Part shown: positions 32,661 through 49,300 of the stretch, one piece after another
Layout of the letters: each line of letters starts with the position of its first letter
Position numbering within the stretch: the stretch's first letter is position 1
Origin: Primula veris
Lineage: Eukaryota > Streptophyta > Magnoliopsida > Ericales > Primulaceae
NCBI GenBank assembly: GCA_963682055.1
Contig: OY821740.1
Location: 33,493,795-33,557,794 of the forward strand
DNA: 64,000 nt
Direction: 5' to 3'
Made by a program: the position numbers and the translations under genes
The notes under the pieces: generated by a model
What the model was told of the DNA's origin: nothing
What the model saw: only the letters and a program-made list of their open reading frames with translations
Databases searched by the model: none

Positions 32661-34480
32661 TAAATACGAGCAGGGAATAGTAAATGCTGAAATACAAATA
32701 TATATTCATGGTCACATGTGTGCGTTACTGGATAGTCTGCATTGCAACTTGCAATTATGGGAACTAATCTTTAGTCTATAGTTAAAAAAAAAAATGAAAA
32801 ACGAGATATTGGAGCCCATAGTAATTATTAAATTATTGACTAGAGTACAACCTGACAAAATATATTAATTGGAGTACATACGGTTACAACTCGTACCAGG
32901 GACATTTGTTTTTCATTTAATCTACTATTAATTAATTTAATTGTATACATACAAAATCTAATCTCCGTTTGCCCCTAGAAATTCCATTCTTTGACATTCC
33001 CTTCTTGTTTGAATGGATTACAGTATTACACATATTTAACCACACTTTTGACTATATTTGAATTTATTTTCACAGTTTTAATTAAATCATTTATATCTTG
33101 GCCATTCTAAAATCGTCACTGATGTCAGTCCTATTATTTTTTCTAAAAAAACTATAGGGTTTGTTTGTTATATTATTATTAATTTAAAAAATTATTTGTT
33201 TCTTCAAGATAGTTATAAAATAGCATCGATGATTACAAATAACTAGTAACATGTTTGTAGCTCTTTCGCTCATCTTTTTACATAAACATTGAGGTAACAC
33301 TAGCTTGACTAACTTAAATATTAGTTTTGGGGTATTTCAAAAATATTGAAACTCATTATCAGTGACGGAACCATAATTGTCAGATGGTAGCAGAATTTTT
33401 ATAATAAAAAATTATACATTATATGAAGTTATTTTACGGAATTGGGGCTGAAACACTAAAATTTAAAGGTTTTCATTAAAATACATAGAAAAAATCTATT
33501 TTTTCATAAAAAAAAATTAAAATGGAAGCCGCCTCCCACAACCGTACACGACACATAACTAATAAATTAGATGCATAGGTGGTATTGATCACGAGAATAT
33601 TTGAAGTTGTATTGGGAAAAAATTATTTAATATTCTATTTTATTTCCTTCTATGTTGCATAAAAATACACTGATTATCTCTTTCACGACACATTTAAAAG
33701 TTTAAGTTTATGGCATACCGGCACACAAACTGTGAATTTTAAATCTAGAAAAAAGGTCATACGAAGCACATGTACTCACAAAGTATCCGTACCGGATACG
33801 TACCGTGTACCCGCTACTTTAAATACGCCACGTGTACTCACATATTTAATAATAATATAAATTAATTCAGATATACAACAATAAGATAGGATGAAGTATG
33901 TTTGAGACATTTCGAGAGTATTTTACGTCATTTTTCTCTATTGTTCTCTATCTATTTCATTCGGAGGTTGTATAAAATATATTAACAATTCGTTCGTACC
34001 GAAATCGCCGTATTCCCATCCACGTAACGTATTTTTCTCCACGTCAAAAATACTTTTTAAATAAAACATAATACCATCACCATTCAAAATCTTAAAGCCT
34101 TATTCTGGATCAGATTGGCTCTTCTCTAAAACATAGAACCATACTAAACCCGATTGTGAGGAGGAGTAATAAACTTATATATCCGTGACTGAAATTTTCA
34201 GCCAAACAATAAAAAAAAACCACTCTAAAGAAACGACCAGTTAAGCATGACTTCAAATCTTAAAAGCCTTTTTCCGGATCAGATTCGCCTTTTTTTTGTA
34301 AAAACATAGAACTATCACCATTAAAAATAAAAGCACTAGACCAAACCGAAATAATAAAAAATATATATAGACTAAAGTTTTAATAAAAGTACAATTGTGA
34401 GGAGGAGTAGTAATAAACTTTTAAATTTCCCGTGACGAAAAGAAAGCCAAATAGAGAAATAGAGAAAGGGAACGCTCCTC

Positions 34481-34620
34481 CATAACTCCCCACCTTCTCT
34501 CTCTATATCTCTCTCTCTTTCTATATATATATAGAGAGAGAGAGATAGAGATAGATAGATAGATAGATAATATGTATAGATAAGTATAAATATAGGAAAA
34601 AGGAGAGAGGGAGAATAAGA
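34481..34620 (+). promoter_or_regulatory. deSI gene leader with CT/GA microsatellites
   Basis: A run of CTCTCTCT (about 34497-34520), TATATATA (34523-34534) and GAGAGAGA plus GATA repeats (34534-34569) precedes the ATG by 50-120 bp. Such CT/GA stretches are common in plant core promoters and 5' UTRs. No start site can be fixed. Confidence 0.45.
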
Positions 34621-37600
34621 ATGTTGTGTAGAAAGACGGTATCGACGAGGAAGAAAAGGGGAGGTGGTAAAATAGCGCCGGTGTATTTAAATGTATACGA
34701 TCTCACTCCTATTAACGGTTACGCTTATTGGCTTGGTCTCGGTGTTTACCATTCCGGCCTTCAAGGTCCTCTCCCCCCCCCCCCTCTCTCTCTATATATA
34801 TATATACTAGCGTTTGTTCGTGCGTTCCTGGGACCACGATGTGTGGTGTAATGCGTAGATGTGTAAATTGTTGTGAAATATTAAACAAAAGTATTTAGTA
34901 ACAAAAAAAAAACACTTCTAATCGTAAACATTAACGGGAAGAGTAATACTTGAAAGGGGAGGAGAGAGAGTGTAGAGAACGAGGATAGATGAGTTGTTTT
35001 TTTTGGCTTTATTCAAATAGTAATTGGTATCCTGTTTTGAACGTGAGCAGTTACATTTTTTTTAGTTTTTAAATTTCTAACATCATTTGTAGTTTTTTAA
35101 ACTATGAATAGTTTTTTGTAATTATTTGTTTCAATATATATTTGTGTGGGTATGTGGATTCTGTTAAAATTTTGGTGTTTTTCCAAGTAGTAATTAACTA
35201 GGTGGAGACATTCCAGGATTCTGATAAAAATTGACGAAAAAGTAACTTTTCCTATGTGTTTTATTTAAAAACTTCCAAATTAAGTGTTTCATCCCTTCCC
35301 TTCCCATATTATGAAAAACAAAAATCACATAAAATATCATCCCCCTCTCTCTCTCTCTCACTCTCTCTATACGTATATATTTGTATATGAGTATGTACGT
35401 ATGTGAATTCTGGTAAAATTCCGTGTTGTTCAGGGGAGGAAAACCCGATATTTTACATCGATTTTGGGCTTTCAACACCGCCTATAGTTGTGAAAGAAAC
35501 GGTTATAGTTCCGTCACTGGTGTTATTCCAAGCAGTAATTAACTAGGCGGAGATAAAAATTGACAAAAAAAGTAACTTATTACAGCTTCCTGTTTCGGTC
35601 TTGGTTGAGATTTAGAAGAATATAAAAGAACCAATTTGTAAGCAAAGTGGTTATGTGTATGCATATGAAACGTATTGGTTGTGGTGAAGGAATATTTGTT
35701 GCTTTGATGTGATCGGATGATAAAATTACAATGTGTGAAGTGGAGATAAATCTTTTGCAAAAAACATAAGGCTACGCAAACAAATGACTTGAGGGTTTAT
35801 AGTGACATTTACAGATTACTTATAAAGGGATGATTTGCAATATTGGAAATGTTATCAGGGAATATTTGTTGGTCTGATTTGATATTAAAAAAATTATGTT
35901 AAATGAGGTCAACCTTTTATGTAGAAATTACCTTAGACATTTATATGCAGATTAGATTCAGTTTAGTTCAACTTTAAGTTCCAATGTCTTGATTGGTTCT
36001 GTATATTTTTTAATTACATTTTACTAATGTACTGAATATCTGATAGCTATGTGCATTATACTGCATTTGATTTTCGTTGTCATAGTTGGTTTTTGTATTT
36101 CTCTGCGAATTGTTTAGACTTGATTCTTTACCTCGTTACTTTGTTCCCACTCCGTACTTATTAGGAAAATCTTACACTTGAGAAACTTTTTATCACGAAG
36201 CCCTGTTGTGGAAAAGAAACTCTAAACTTTTGAAACTCCGGATGGGAATCTGCTTTTGCAAAGTTTTTCTTTTACTAGGAAACTTGTGCTTAATCGTTTA
36301 AAAAAAATCATAACTACTAAATCAAATTTCTTAAAAGTATATAACCAATATTGTAGATATCTATGCTTTTTTAACCACAATTTAGTAATTCCTAGTGTAG
36401 TTTAGAGTTTACTTTTTATTTATTTAATGTTATCGCTTGCCCTTTTCATGTTTTTTTTACAACCTTAAACCATGGCAATGTTTTTGGAAGAGATTTTATT
36501 GTTCTATTTTCTTCTCCTTTACTTGCATTCCAAGAAATCTTGGTGAAGTTACCTTAGACAACAGAGAAGTTAGGCATTATCTTGTTCATTTCTAGCAAAA
36601 GATTAGTTTTTCGTACATGCAAGTAGTTGTCCCATTTAGCTGGTTTTATTCAGTTGGAAATTTTTTTCTCTTATTTTCTTTCTAGATATTTTTTCTTGTA
36701 TTTTCTCTGCCCATATTAAGGTTCATTGTACATTTGTACTTCATTTTGTAGTTTATGATACTGAATATGCATTCGGTGCACATGATCATCCAACGACTGG
36801 AATATTTGAAGTGGAACCAAAAAAATGCCCCGGATTCACATTTAGGAAATCCATATTGATTGGGAAAACAGATTTAGGTCCTAAGGAGGTTCGTTCATTT
36901 ATGGAAGAACTTGCAAAAGATTACACAGGAGATACATACAACCTTATCTCAAAGAATTGCAACCATTTTTGCAAAGATGCTTGTTTTCAGTTGACCGGGA
37001 AACACATTCCTAGATGGGTTAATCGACTCGCTCGTCTTGGTAAGCTTTTAGTTGCATTTTAATCTATATAGCGTGGTGCTTCATAAAAATTTAAGACGCT
37101 CTTTTTGCTATGTTATAATTTCCTACATGTAGTTCTTTATTCCAGATTATGAAAAATAAAGTGGAGTAGCAGGGGGTTAATTCTATTGCTTTCTTTGGGA
37201 ACTTGCTTCCTCCAATTGAAAGAAGTCGCCAAACTTTGTTTCAAAGATATACTATATTCATCTTTTCCAGTCACAGAGCTGCTGTATTGTTAAAAAAAAA
37301 AAATACCTTGATTCCTTGGGCGAAGCCATTATTAATACCTTCCAAAAAAAAAAATGTATTGTTAAAAAAATAGTGTGATTCTTTATAGCTTTTCTAAAAT
37401 TTTATGATTCTCCCGCAGCTTTTGGTCCATCTTTATCTGGGTAATTTCATATGACTTGATTCCCTACAACAGCAAGTGCTTATCTTATATATGACTTGAT
37501 TCCCTACAACAGCAAGTGCTTATCTTATATATGACTGCCTCTTTTTAATTGTGATTTCTATGACTTGCGACTATCTTACAATCTTAGTTCCAATTTTTAT

Positions 37601-39109
37601 CCTTGCCTATAGCAGGAAGTTCTATGGAGTGTCATACCAATACATTAGACCTCAATTGCTACCATACCAGATAAAGTTTATTTTGTAGCTGATTGATGCA
37701 TTTTAGTGTGTAGCGCAAAACAGCATGGGTTGTTGAGAATGTGACTATTAAGACCTTAATAGTTTAGCATTGGTTGTTTAGAAAGAAAACAATCATAAGA
37801 AATGTGTTTTTGAAGACTTAATAGTTTAGCATTAGCTTTCATAATTTGCGCAAGTGCTTACTTGCATATTCAGCTAGTCTATTAATTTAATATTCTTGTT
37901 TAACGCTTCATGGTTTAAATTCCAAGATTTGGTTTGACCTGTAGAAAATATTTGAGATTAAGGCACCTGTTTGATTATGAGCTCTTGATTTAATTTAATT
38001 TTATTCCTTCTTCCTAGTGTCCACATCTACCAAATCCTATACTCAAATATAGGAATGATGGACCATAGTTTGGGTATGCTTGATCCTTCACTCCATGATT
38101 AGAAGTAGCTGAAGGGACCATTAAATTGGTGTGGTCCCAGGTCAACTAAACTTTTTGAGTTGCTAAAAGTGAAAACTGGTTCAATTCAAATTTTTCTGCC
38201 ATAAATGTAGGATCTGTTTCCTTGTGGGTTTCAATTTGTGTATACTTCCAACTGGCTACCCATCATTTAACTGTTTTGTTCTTTTCAACTATTTATTTTT
38301 TATAAGTGATATTTTATTTTGGTAAGAACAAGAATAGTATGGAACTCCATCTCTAAAGTTCTCAATTGTTATAATAGATAATCCGTCAATAAAAGAAAAT
38401 TGAAGTTCTCCCAATTGTTATAACAACCAATCAGTCTTAAACCGCAACAAAATAAATAAAAAATAGTAGTGTGCAAGTGTTATAGTGCATGAGGCTTGCA
38501 CAATTAGAATTTAGGCTCGACGAACCTTTAGTGTATAGGATCTCTAATCGATAAAAAAAATCGTTTATTTGCTTGAAGTACCATAGATGACCTAAAAGAC
38601 AGGTCTGATAGAGTAGTTGTATATAATCTGTTTTAGGACATCTGGACATGGCAATGCCTAAAAGTCTTTCTTCCACGCAAATTTCTATCTGAAGCTGCAG
38701 AAAGCATGAAGAGATAGGATATTAAAACGATATTCAGTTTCAAATTTTATAATGTCAGGTAAAGGAAGATTGTATTTTTTTGCTCAATATGACTTAGACG
38801 GTTAACAAGGTTGATATCATGATATATTTGTACAATATGCCTTGTTCGTTAACCTAAATCTTTTATAGATTCATTCTTTTTATATCCCTCAGATTATTAA
38901 TGGAATGACTTTGTTATCTTATTGAAGGTTTCTTTTGCAATTGCGTTCTTCCCACCGGGGTGACAGAGACACAAGTGCAGCAGATAAAGGTAGAAAATAG
39001 GCCTCCTGAGAAAAAGAAACTAAGAAGCTGTTCAAATAAATATTTATCGTCATCATATCCCCAGCGAACTTTGTCATCTCGGTCAACAGGTTCTACATCC
39101 AGAAGTTAG
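34621..39109 (+). CDS. deSI-like PPPDE-family isopeptidase
   Basis: Three exons: 34621-34765, 36752-37039, 38928-39109; 615 nt, 204 aa, phases agree. PPPDE (DUF862) proteins are papain-like cysteine peptidases that remove SUMO or ubiquitin-like tags. The plant group At4g17486 has this layout. The N-terminus is basic (RKKRGGGKIAPV). The PPPDE fold follows: VYLNVYDLTPINGY, then the catalytic His44 in GVYHSGLQ at the exon 1/2 join, EYAFGAHDHP, and the catalytic Cys118 in SKNCNHFC. The domain ends at IPRWVNRLARLGFFCNCVLP. The tail is serine- and lysine-rich. The length fits the family (~200-250 aa). The first donor (GTCCTC) is weak, and the phase and family alignment support it. Confidence 0.9.
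35180..35582. repeat. Diverged direct repeat in deSI intron 1
   Basis: AGTAATTAACTAGGTGGAGA followed by TGATAAAAATTGACGAAAAAGTAACTT (about 35187-35249) recurs at about 35533-35580 with a short deletion. The stretch between them holds a CT/TC microsatellite near 35345-35368. This looks like an old tandem duplication or paired ends of a decayed element. Confidence 0.5.
37451..37530. repeat. Two perfect 40-bp tandem copies in deSI intron 2
   Basis: The unit starts ATGACTTGATTCCCTACAAC and ends CTTATCTTATAT. It occurs at 37451-37490 and 37491-37530 without differences, followed by ATGACT. Confidence 0.9.
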
Positions 39110-42100
39110 ACAAAGCTTGTAAATTTATTGGGCTAATTTACAATAATAGATGTCTTCTTCAGTGCTTTATATTACTCTTTGCTTCCGGAATGTGAAGCTG
39201 GTCTAGGAACCTAATAGTATATATTTTTCGTCAATCTCTTTATTTCCCCCTTTGTTATAGCACAGAACTTCTAGAAATTATGGGGTGAATTCAGTTAAAG
39301 TGTAAAACTTTTCCTGTGAAAGCTGAAAGGTTTTTTTTCCCATTTCAAGTACTTGAGTTGTGTTTCTGATTTCTCATTTCTCACCTGCCCCTGGTTACAA
39401 TGAAGTTTAAGCACGTGATTAGTTTTGATAAAAGATGTGTGATAGCTATTAGCCGTTTTATTGAGCATAGGGACACTCTCGTCGTGCTTGTAGAGTTAGT
39501 ATGAGACCCAGTTTTTTTTTTTCTTAGCTAGGGTATTCTTTGAAATTGAAGGTCCTCTTCAAGTTTTTGTTTAGGCCCCCATCACTATTAAATTCTTGTT
39601 TTCCAAAGCACACCAAATGCATAAGAGTGTTGCTTCTTTTTTTCCTATCTCGGATGGGTTCACCTTGAAGGTTTTTTAAGGTCCTACTCATTTAATATAT
39701 ATGTTTTTTTTCTAAAACAAGCAATGTGCATGATTTCTGAACATGTGAGTGGGTCTAATTAGTTTCGTCACATTGGGTGGGCAGAGGCACAAATGGGTCC
39801 TTAGAACAGCTCAGAATTATACTTTTGGTTCAGTAAACATCTTGAAATTGATGCTTTTGATTCAATGAACATTTTAAAGTTGATAAATTGTTAGATAAAT
39901 AATACTATTCCAGGATCCCAAATTTTGTTGCACCTCAGTGCCATGTGCAAGCCAACATTTCATCTTAATGTAAGGAAAATGGAAAAGTGACTTGGGATTG
40001 TATGTTGTTAGCTTTTAAAGATTTTCCTCACTCAAAAGTCTCAAATTGCCCAGCTTTTCTGTTTAAGCTTCGCAACCAAACAAACCCTTAGTATGAATTT
40101 AGACTAATGTGTTTACTTTTATTCAATAGGAGGCTGCCACTCTTATTTGGTTTCTTTGCTTGTTTTATTTCTGAGTAAAATATTCGTTTATCAGATTGGC
40201 GAAACGTCCCCGTACCTTTGCCGTATACTCCTCTTCTTTTTGAAAAATTGTTATTGTTATGTTATCACAAACGCACAGAAGTAAGCTATACCTTCGGAAT
40301 TAAGGTTTCATTGCTATTTAGCCCATTATTATAACGAATTTCTCTCAAGTATCCATGCTGGTATCTAATTTTTATATTTCGATAGCTTGAATTGGTTTCT
40401 TTTATGATTTTTCAAAAAAAAAAAAAAAACTGGCTGATTAATAGTTTTTTGCAGAAAATTAGATTGTAAAATCTTTTCCATTCTCTTTACTCTGACCAGA
40501 TTGAGAAGAAGTGTGAACTTGGCCATTTAGTTATGTTAAAATTAGTGCTTGCATTTTATTCGTAACTTCATCAACAAATATTTTGATGACTTCCTGACAA
40601 GGGGAAGCATATATAGGTAAACCTACAGTTTTCCTGAATCTTTTACTTGTTCCATGGAGTTCATTTTTTGCAATTTTTCTCATTAACAACGCTAAGTTAT
40701 GTTATAGAAACACTATGGTAAACCCGATATAATTGTGCACCATTCAATCAACTTGTGAGACGTTTCAGTTACCTTTGCATCCATATGTACCGAATAAGTC
40801 AAATTCAAAATTTGGATTTCAGTGGAGACCCCACCCACTTCCACTTTATTAAGGAAACCTTTATTTTATGTCATCTCTCTCCTAAAACTGATTTTCCCCC
40901 ACCATTCTCCTATAAATGTTTTTTTAAAATTGTTTGAAAGAGAAATTGTAATTTGATAAATTAAAAATTAACTTTACAATACATTAAAATCTTATAAAAA
41001 AATATAAAACGTTAATTGATTCTATCATAAACTTAAATATTAATTGAAATAATAAAAAAATTATTAATTTTAATGTATTTATAAAAACTGAATATTACCC
41101 ATGTAACAATACAAGTGGACAAAACAAAAACTCAAATATCACAAAACACCACTTAAACGCAAGTTTCAAATCTGGGATATATGCAAATGTGGCAATTATA
41201 AATTTGAAATAAAATTATTATTATATATATATATATATATATATATAAACGATTTAGGAGGGAATATTAATGTTATTTATTTTATTTAAAAGAAGTAATA
41301 GGTTTAGTGGGGGGTCGGTTATTAATTGCTGCATTGTTTTGTTTTACTTAGGTGCATTTTAAAATTAAGTATCCCCGTAGGATACATAGACGGATTGGCA
41401 TGGTAATCAAGTTTTTACTAGTGTCCCTCCAAGAAATATAGTATTATTTTCTTTAAATTAAATGGAAGTACACGCCAATTGAAATGAGTGTTTCCATTTT
41501 GTGTCGGCAATAAATTAAACGGTACAAATGTCGATTCACATTTACCACAATCAGATTTGAAAATAAAGGGTTAAATGATACATTTTTAATAATTAATTAA
41601 ATTTTTTTATTTTTATTATATATTAGACAAATTATGATTTGATAAATTAAAAATAAATTTTACAACACAGTAAAAACTCAAATAAAAATATACAGAGTAG
41701 AATTCTAATAGATAATATCCTAAGTTTAAATATTAATCAAAACCTCATCTGGCCCAAAACGAGTATATAACTATATATGCACGTAAAGTGACTAGCTTCC
41801 GGATTTTTGAACTAAAAATGTTCAATAACTCCAATTTGCCATACAGTTGTGTTATCGGCCTCAGAATCCGTTATTTGATTATTCATTTTATATATAACTG
41901 ACACTCAATATCATGTCATCAAACATGCCAAGATCTTGATCATAGATTCCGAGGGGCATTTCTATTGCATTTCAAAATTGGACTTAAGTTTCATAGGTTA
42001 CGATCCAATCATTTCATTTCGGAATGAAGTGTTTCATTTAATTGTTAGACCATCTGCATCAGCTATATCAAACATTTTCTCAAACTTAGCACTTTTACGG

Positions 42101-43747
42101 TTTTTAAGAAATCATTTTCTTTTATACAAAATTTCAGCTTTCTTATCAATTTTCTTATAATAATTATATATCAATTTTCTTATTAACTTAATCACTCCAA
42201 TAGAAATTTCCAAGTACTATATTATGAAGGTCCACACATACTGTGGGTATAATATAACACTATGAAAAATGAAAAAAAAAAAATGAAGAACTATTTCTAA
42301 ATTGAAGCATTTTAATGGAGAACACAAAATAAAATACGAAATTTACTTGATGAAAAATATATTTCGGATTTGATTGATCTAAAAATTTCTATTTCAATTT
42401 TCAATTTGTGAGAATTAATGAATCATATGAGTAATAAAAATATTAGAGAGATGAAGTGACTTACCAAGTGATCCGGGTTGTTTTAGATCATATCTATTTT
42501 GATCTTTATACGGGGAGAGAGTGGCTTTGTTGTGGAAAGGATGAATATTTGATTCATATGGTTGAATGTTATTTATAAGGCTTGCAAGAGAACCAAATAC
42601 GTTCAGTTTTTTAGTTCAAATCCATTGAAATAAGGAAGTGAGTTGATATAGATAGACAGATGCAGTTGATCTTAGATGGACATATTTGTAATTAATTAAG
42701 TTTTTAAAAACTATAAAGAAGTCAATTTTCTTTGTAATTACAGCGACTGTATCCCACCACTGAAGCCGCCTAATCAAACCACTCGTCAACAACTGTTAGA
42801 AGCACATATGGTCGTTGTCGCTCACCTATCGGCCATCGCAGTTGTTAAAGGCAGTGAGTGATCGAACAGTGGCCATAGAGGAATGGAGATATGCTCATGT
42901 TGTGGTAGTCTGGCTACCCAAACAACAATGGCCAGAGGTGTCGACGATAATCTGACATTGGCTAAATAAAGGTTATGTCGTGGCAGTGGTGGTTCGCTGT
43001 TCAACGTGCTCCGGCGGTGGTCGTAGTCATGCGGTACCCTGTCGATGTAGATGAATGTTGTGTGAGTTTGGGTTGGTTTATAAAAAGATAAATTGATTGG
43101 GGAAAGTGAACAAAAAATTAATTGGACCGTTTATATATTGTACATTATACATAATTATTTTCAGATTTTATCTATAAAACCTAATTTCGGAAACATACCT
43201 CACCAAAATTGGAATCCTTTTAAATAAAGCTCCCTAAATCCCAACTTACCATATACGACATGTACATAAAGTGACCAACTTTGGGATTTCGGAATAAAAA
43301 GTGTTTAGTAACACCATTTTGATATAGAATTGTGTTATCGATCTATAGTATGTTATTTGATTATTCATTAAATATACCGTCAGATATTATCTCAAACAAG
43401 TCAATTGATCGTAGCGGGAAGTTGACTAAAGTCTATAATAATGATTATAAATTCCTAAAAAAACGATCGCTACATACTATTGTGAATATCAAGGAAAAAT
43501 AATTCAGTCTAAGACTTATTTTCTAAATGATGTTTCACTTTCTTTTCTCAAAACGATGTTTCACTTTCTTTTCTCAAAACGATGTTTCACTTTTGTTATC
43601 TTAATAGTACAATAGATATTATATTTTAATTTGGTTTGACTTTTTAATAGTAACAATTTATAATTTTTAAAATGCATAGATAACCTATTTTTTTTTCTAA
43701 TTCTATAAGCAAAATATATAATTAGTAAAACCCCAAAATACGACAAA
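39110..43747. other. Intergenic region between deSI and eL39 genes
   Basis: About 4.6 kb with no supported gene. The first few hundred bases are likely the deSI 3' UTR. A (TA)n run lies at about 41222-41248. A more GC-rich block at 42740-43040 is unlike its neighbours but has no ORF I recognise. Two diverged direct repeats (about 41750-41935 and 43232-43420) flank that block and share GTAAAGTGAC, ACAGTTGTGTTATCG and GTTATTTGATTATTCATT. Confidence 0.55.
43529..43595. repeat. 26-bp tandem repeat upstream of eL39
   Basis: GATGTTTCACTTTCTTTTCT plus CAAAAC is present twice (43529-43554, 43555-43580) and a third partial copy follows. Confidence 0.85.
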
Positions 43748-43856
43748 CACGTGGATGCCTTGGCTTAAGCACGTGCTCTCTCTCATCTTATAAATCAGAT
43801 TAGTTTGATTTCTAGGGTTTCTTCTTTTTCAGCAGCAAATCTCTCCAAACCCGAAA
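43748..43856 (+). promoter_or_regulatory. eL39 promoter: two G-boxes, TATA box, telo-box
   Basis: CACGTG occurs at 43748-43753 and 43770-43775, 22 bp apart. TATAAAT follows at 43789-43795. TAGGGTTT (the reverse of the telo-box AAACCCTA) lies at 43813-43820, next to a pyrimidine-rich CTTCTTTTTC. Telo-boxes near the start site are typical of plant ribosomal-protein and translation genes. The transcription start is probably near the telo-box. Confidence 0.7.
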
Positions 43857-46307
<2,451 letters not shown>

Positions 46308-49300
46308 GTTAGTGAAGCAAATTTTTTCCTGTTTTTATTTACTATTAAGTTGTTCAAGAATTTTGAGGATGGCTTGTGATGGAATCAAGTATCTGGATAT
46401 TTCTATCTTAAAGTTGTAATGAATCCGCAAAGAGTGTTGTTTTGTTTTTCGTAATCTGCATGCATTTGTGCTGATTCATCTTCTTATTGCGGCTTTGGTG
46501 TTTGGTAGCTAAGATATCCATTATTTGTACCAAATAGTCTTTTACCAGCTCTGAAATCTAAGTAATCGGTTGGCCCTTCATTTGTTATGCCCAAAACCTT
46601 AAACATTGAGTAGTTTAAGTTAACCTTCATTCAAGTTTTTTTACAACTATGGGATTGGATCTTTCTAGTTATTCTTGAAATAACAGAATTATGTATTCCC
46701 GGAACTGATTTTCCTTTCATGTTTATTAGTAATTGATTTACCCTTTGTTAGTGAAACTGCCTTCTGCTCTAGTGTAGGGGTTAGGAACTAGTGATTCTTG
46801 AGTCCAAGTTGTAAATGGGAAAGGTGGTTGCATCTTTGTATTAGTGTTTTATTCAAGAAAGAGCACTGTTTTAAAGATCTCTCCTCTAGATGGAAAATTG
46901 TTTAGAGTCGGGTTATCTCAAAATTTGGAATGTTTTGGGTGTTCTTTTCCCTGCCTATATTCCCTATATTTATCTCAGTTTTACATGGTGTCATATTGAT
47001 AAGATATTGTGCTACTTATGTAGTTGTGCTTGTACTACTTGTTCTAGTAAAACAGGTAAACCATAGTTGTATTTTTGTGATCGAAAAGCTGTAACCTAGT
47101 TCCATGCTTGGGGAGGAGGCAATTTTTTCACTTCAAAGAATAAGAGAGTAGTATATTATGTTTTTGATATTCTTTTGGATTTTTATAAATTTATTGGTTG
47201 GAAACAATTATGACCTGTTTTATAAGAGAGAAGGTCGGATCAATTTGTACCTTGGGCTGCTCTTCATTTTGAAAGAGGACGTGGTTCCTAGTTTCTAAAT
47301 CGCACCCAGAGATATCAACAAACTTAGCTTTTGTCTTTTATTTACGAAAAATAAAAACTCGGCATGCAAATAGTAATAAGTCATGTCGAGGGGAGGCACT
47401 CTTTTTCTTTCTATACGACGCAATTTAAAATTCCGATTTTAATCCAACAGAGAATAATTTGAGTACGAAGCAAAAAAATTCCTGTGAATAACATGTGCCA
47501 GTTCCATAGTAGTTTGAATGACATTCTACCGTCTTTAGGATATTTATCCTCTACAAAACTTATAACAAATGTTAGCATTTATACATATTAATTCATCTGC
47601 AAATAACTATAACTTGGTTAATACTGTCTTCGAAGTTTTCTTTTTTTTGTTGTTGTATAATATCGGCTCAATCTTCAAACTGGACGTAGGTGACTTTTTA
47701 AAAGAATCGCCGCAACAAAAATGTATATACGGCAGATGTATACACGAGGGTGATTGTCATGTTAAGGTGAAGTTCTTTACGCCGAGAATTCTTATATAAA
47801 TAATTGAACTTGAAACTAACCTTATCAGTGAACTAAAAGTACTAAAAACAAAATAGCTTTTAGCCATATATTCCATATCTATAAAACTAATTCGAATGGA
47901 TGTATCCGTATTTTTCTAACAAAAATTATAAAAATAAATAACATGGAGTGCACGAATTGTGCACAAAGTTCTATGAATATCATTACTCGCGAATAAGAAA
48001 TTCACCGCCACTCTCTCTCCTTGTATAGACTAAGGAAACAATTGTCATGCGAGTTTCTTCAGCAATCGTTAACAAACATCGGAAAAACCCGGAAAAAAAC
48101 CGTTCCATTTGGTTCATACTCCAAAATGACCGATAAATGGGAAAAAAATAACTGGAAGTTTAAATCGAATTCGATTTCGGCAATAATCGGCAAAAAAATC
48201 CAAAAAAAGACGTTCCATTTTTATTGTGGAATTCATAAATTCATATAAGTTTTATAAAATCTCACATTTATTTCATTCAAAAATTTTAACACCTACGACA
48301 ACAGCAAATTTGACGGATACATTAATAGTGACGCCACCTCCTTCCACGTTGCTCGACGGGTTTCCCCATGCGATCTTCGACTCATAGATCAGTCGGGTGG
48401 CTCAGTACGGTGATATTCTTAGTTCTATTTTTCTTGACATGTATTTTCTATATCTTTCATAAGTAGCATTTGGGTTATAGCACGTACATGCAATGGCTCG
48501 ATACCGATTTCATAAACTGTTACTTTACCCGAACATGGATCGATCGGTTTCAAGGCGTGACCATGGCATGTACGCGTGTTACGACATAGTGCAGACATAT
48601 TTATCATATCACATACATATCACAGTAGTGGGCCCATGATGAGATTACTTGTGCAGACTGTCGATTCCCATACTAAGTTAAGTATTGAGATAAATACTTA
48701 GAGGCGATAGATACTTAGATTATAGTCATATTCACTACTTGTATTTATTTATCTCACCTTATTAGTAGTTGATTCAAAACATTATGATGTGTAGTAACGA
48801 TATATGTCCATTTTTATTCAAATTTTAGTTTATTCGAATTATTATATTTTAAATTATTTATAAGGTCAAGATTCAATTAAGTAGTCAAAATTCTAATATA
48901 ACAGCAAAAACATGAACTAAAGAAATATTGAGAATCTGAGAGTTAGAAGGAGAACATTTGATATAATTGCAAAATTTATATAGCACCAAGATTTATGATG
49001 TACTTGCAAGGTTCATATTGCATCAGTTTATTCCGAATATGCTAAACACACAACTTGTGCATAATTTGTGCACAACTCGTGCACTCCACACGAGAGTAAT
49101 TCGGATGTATAAGTATTTTTTTAATATAAAATATAAAATTCATTTCACATGAAGTGTCCGAATTGTATGAATATCATTACTCCAATTACTCCAAAACTAA
49201 TTGCCACTTATTGAGTGATAGTCAACTAATCTTGATGATTAACAAAGTTTGCTGATGATTAACAAAGTTTGACGACCAAATATCCATGGTGGTCTTCGGA

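Larger units (their letters stand above)
30363..34480. other. Intergenic region between FIP1 and the deSI gene
   Basis: About 4.1 kb without a supported gene. The sequence is AT-rich and contains two foldback structures listed separately. Repeats of GTACC/GTATCC words occur at about 33780-33835. The first ~200 bp probably include the FIP1 3' UTR. Confidence 0.6.
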
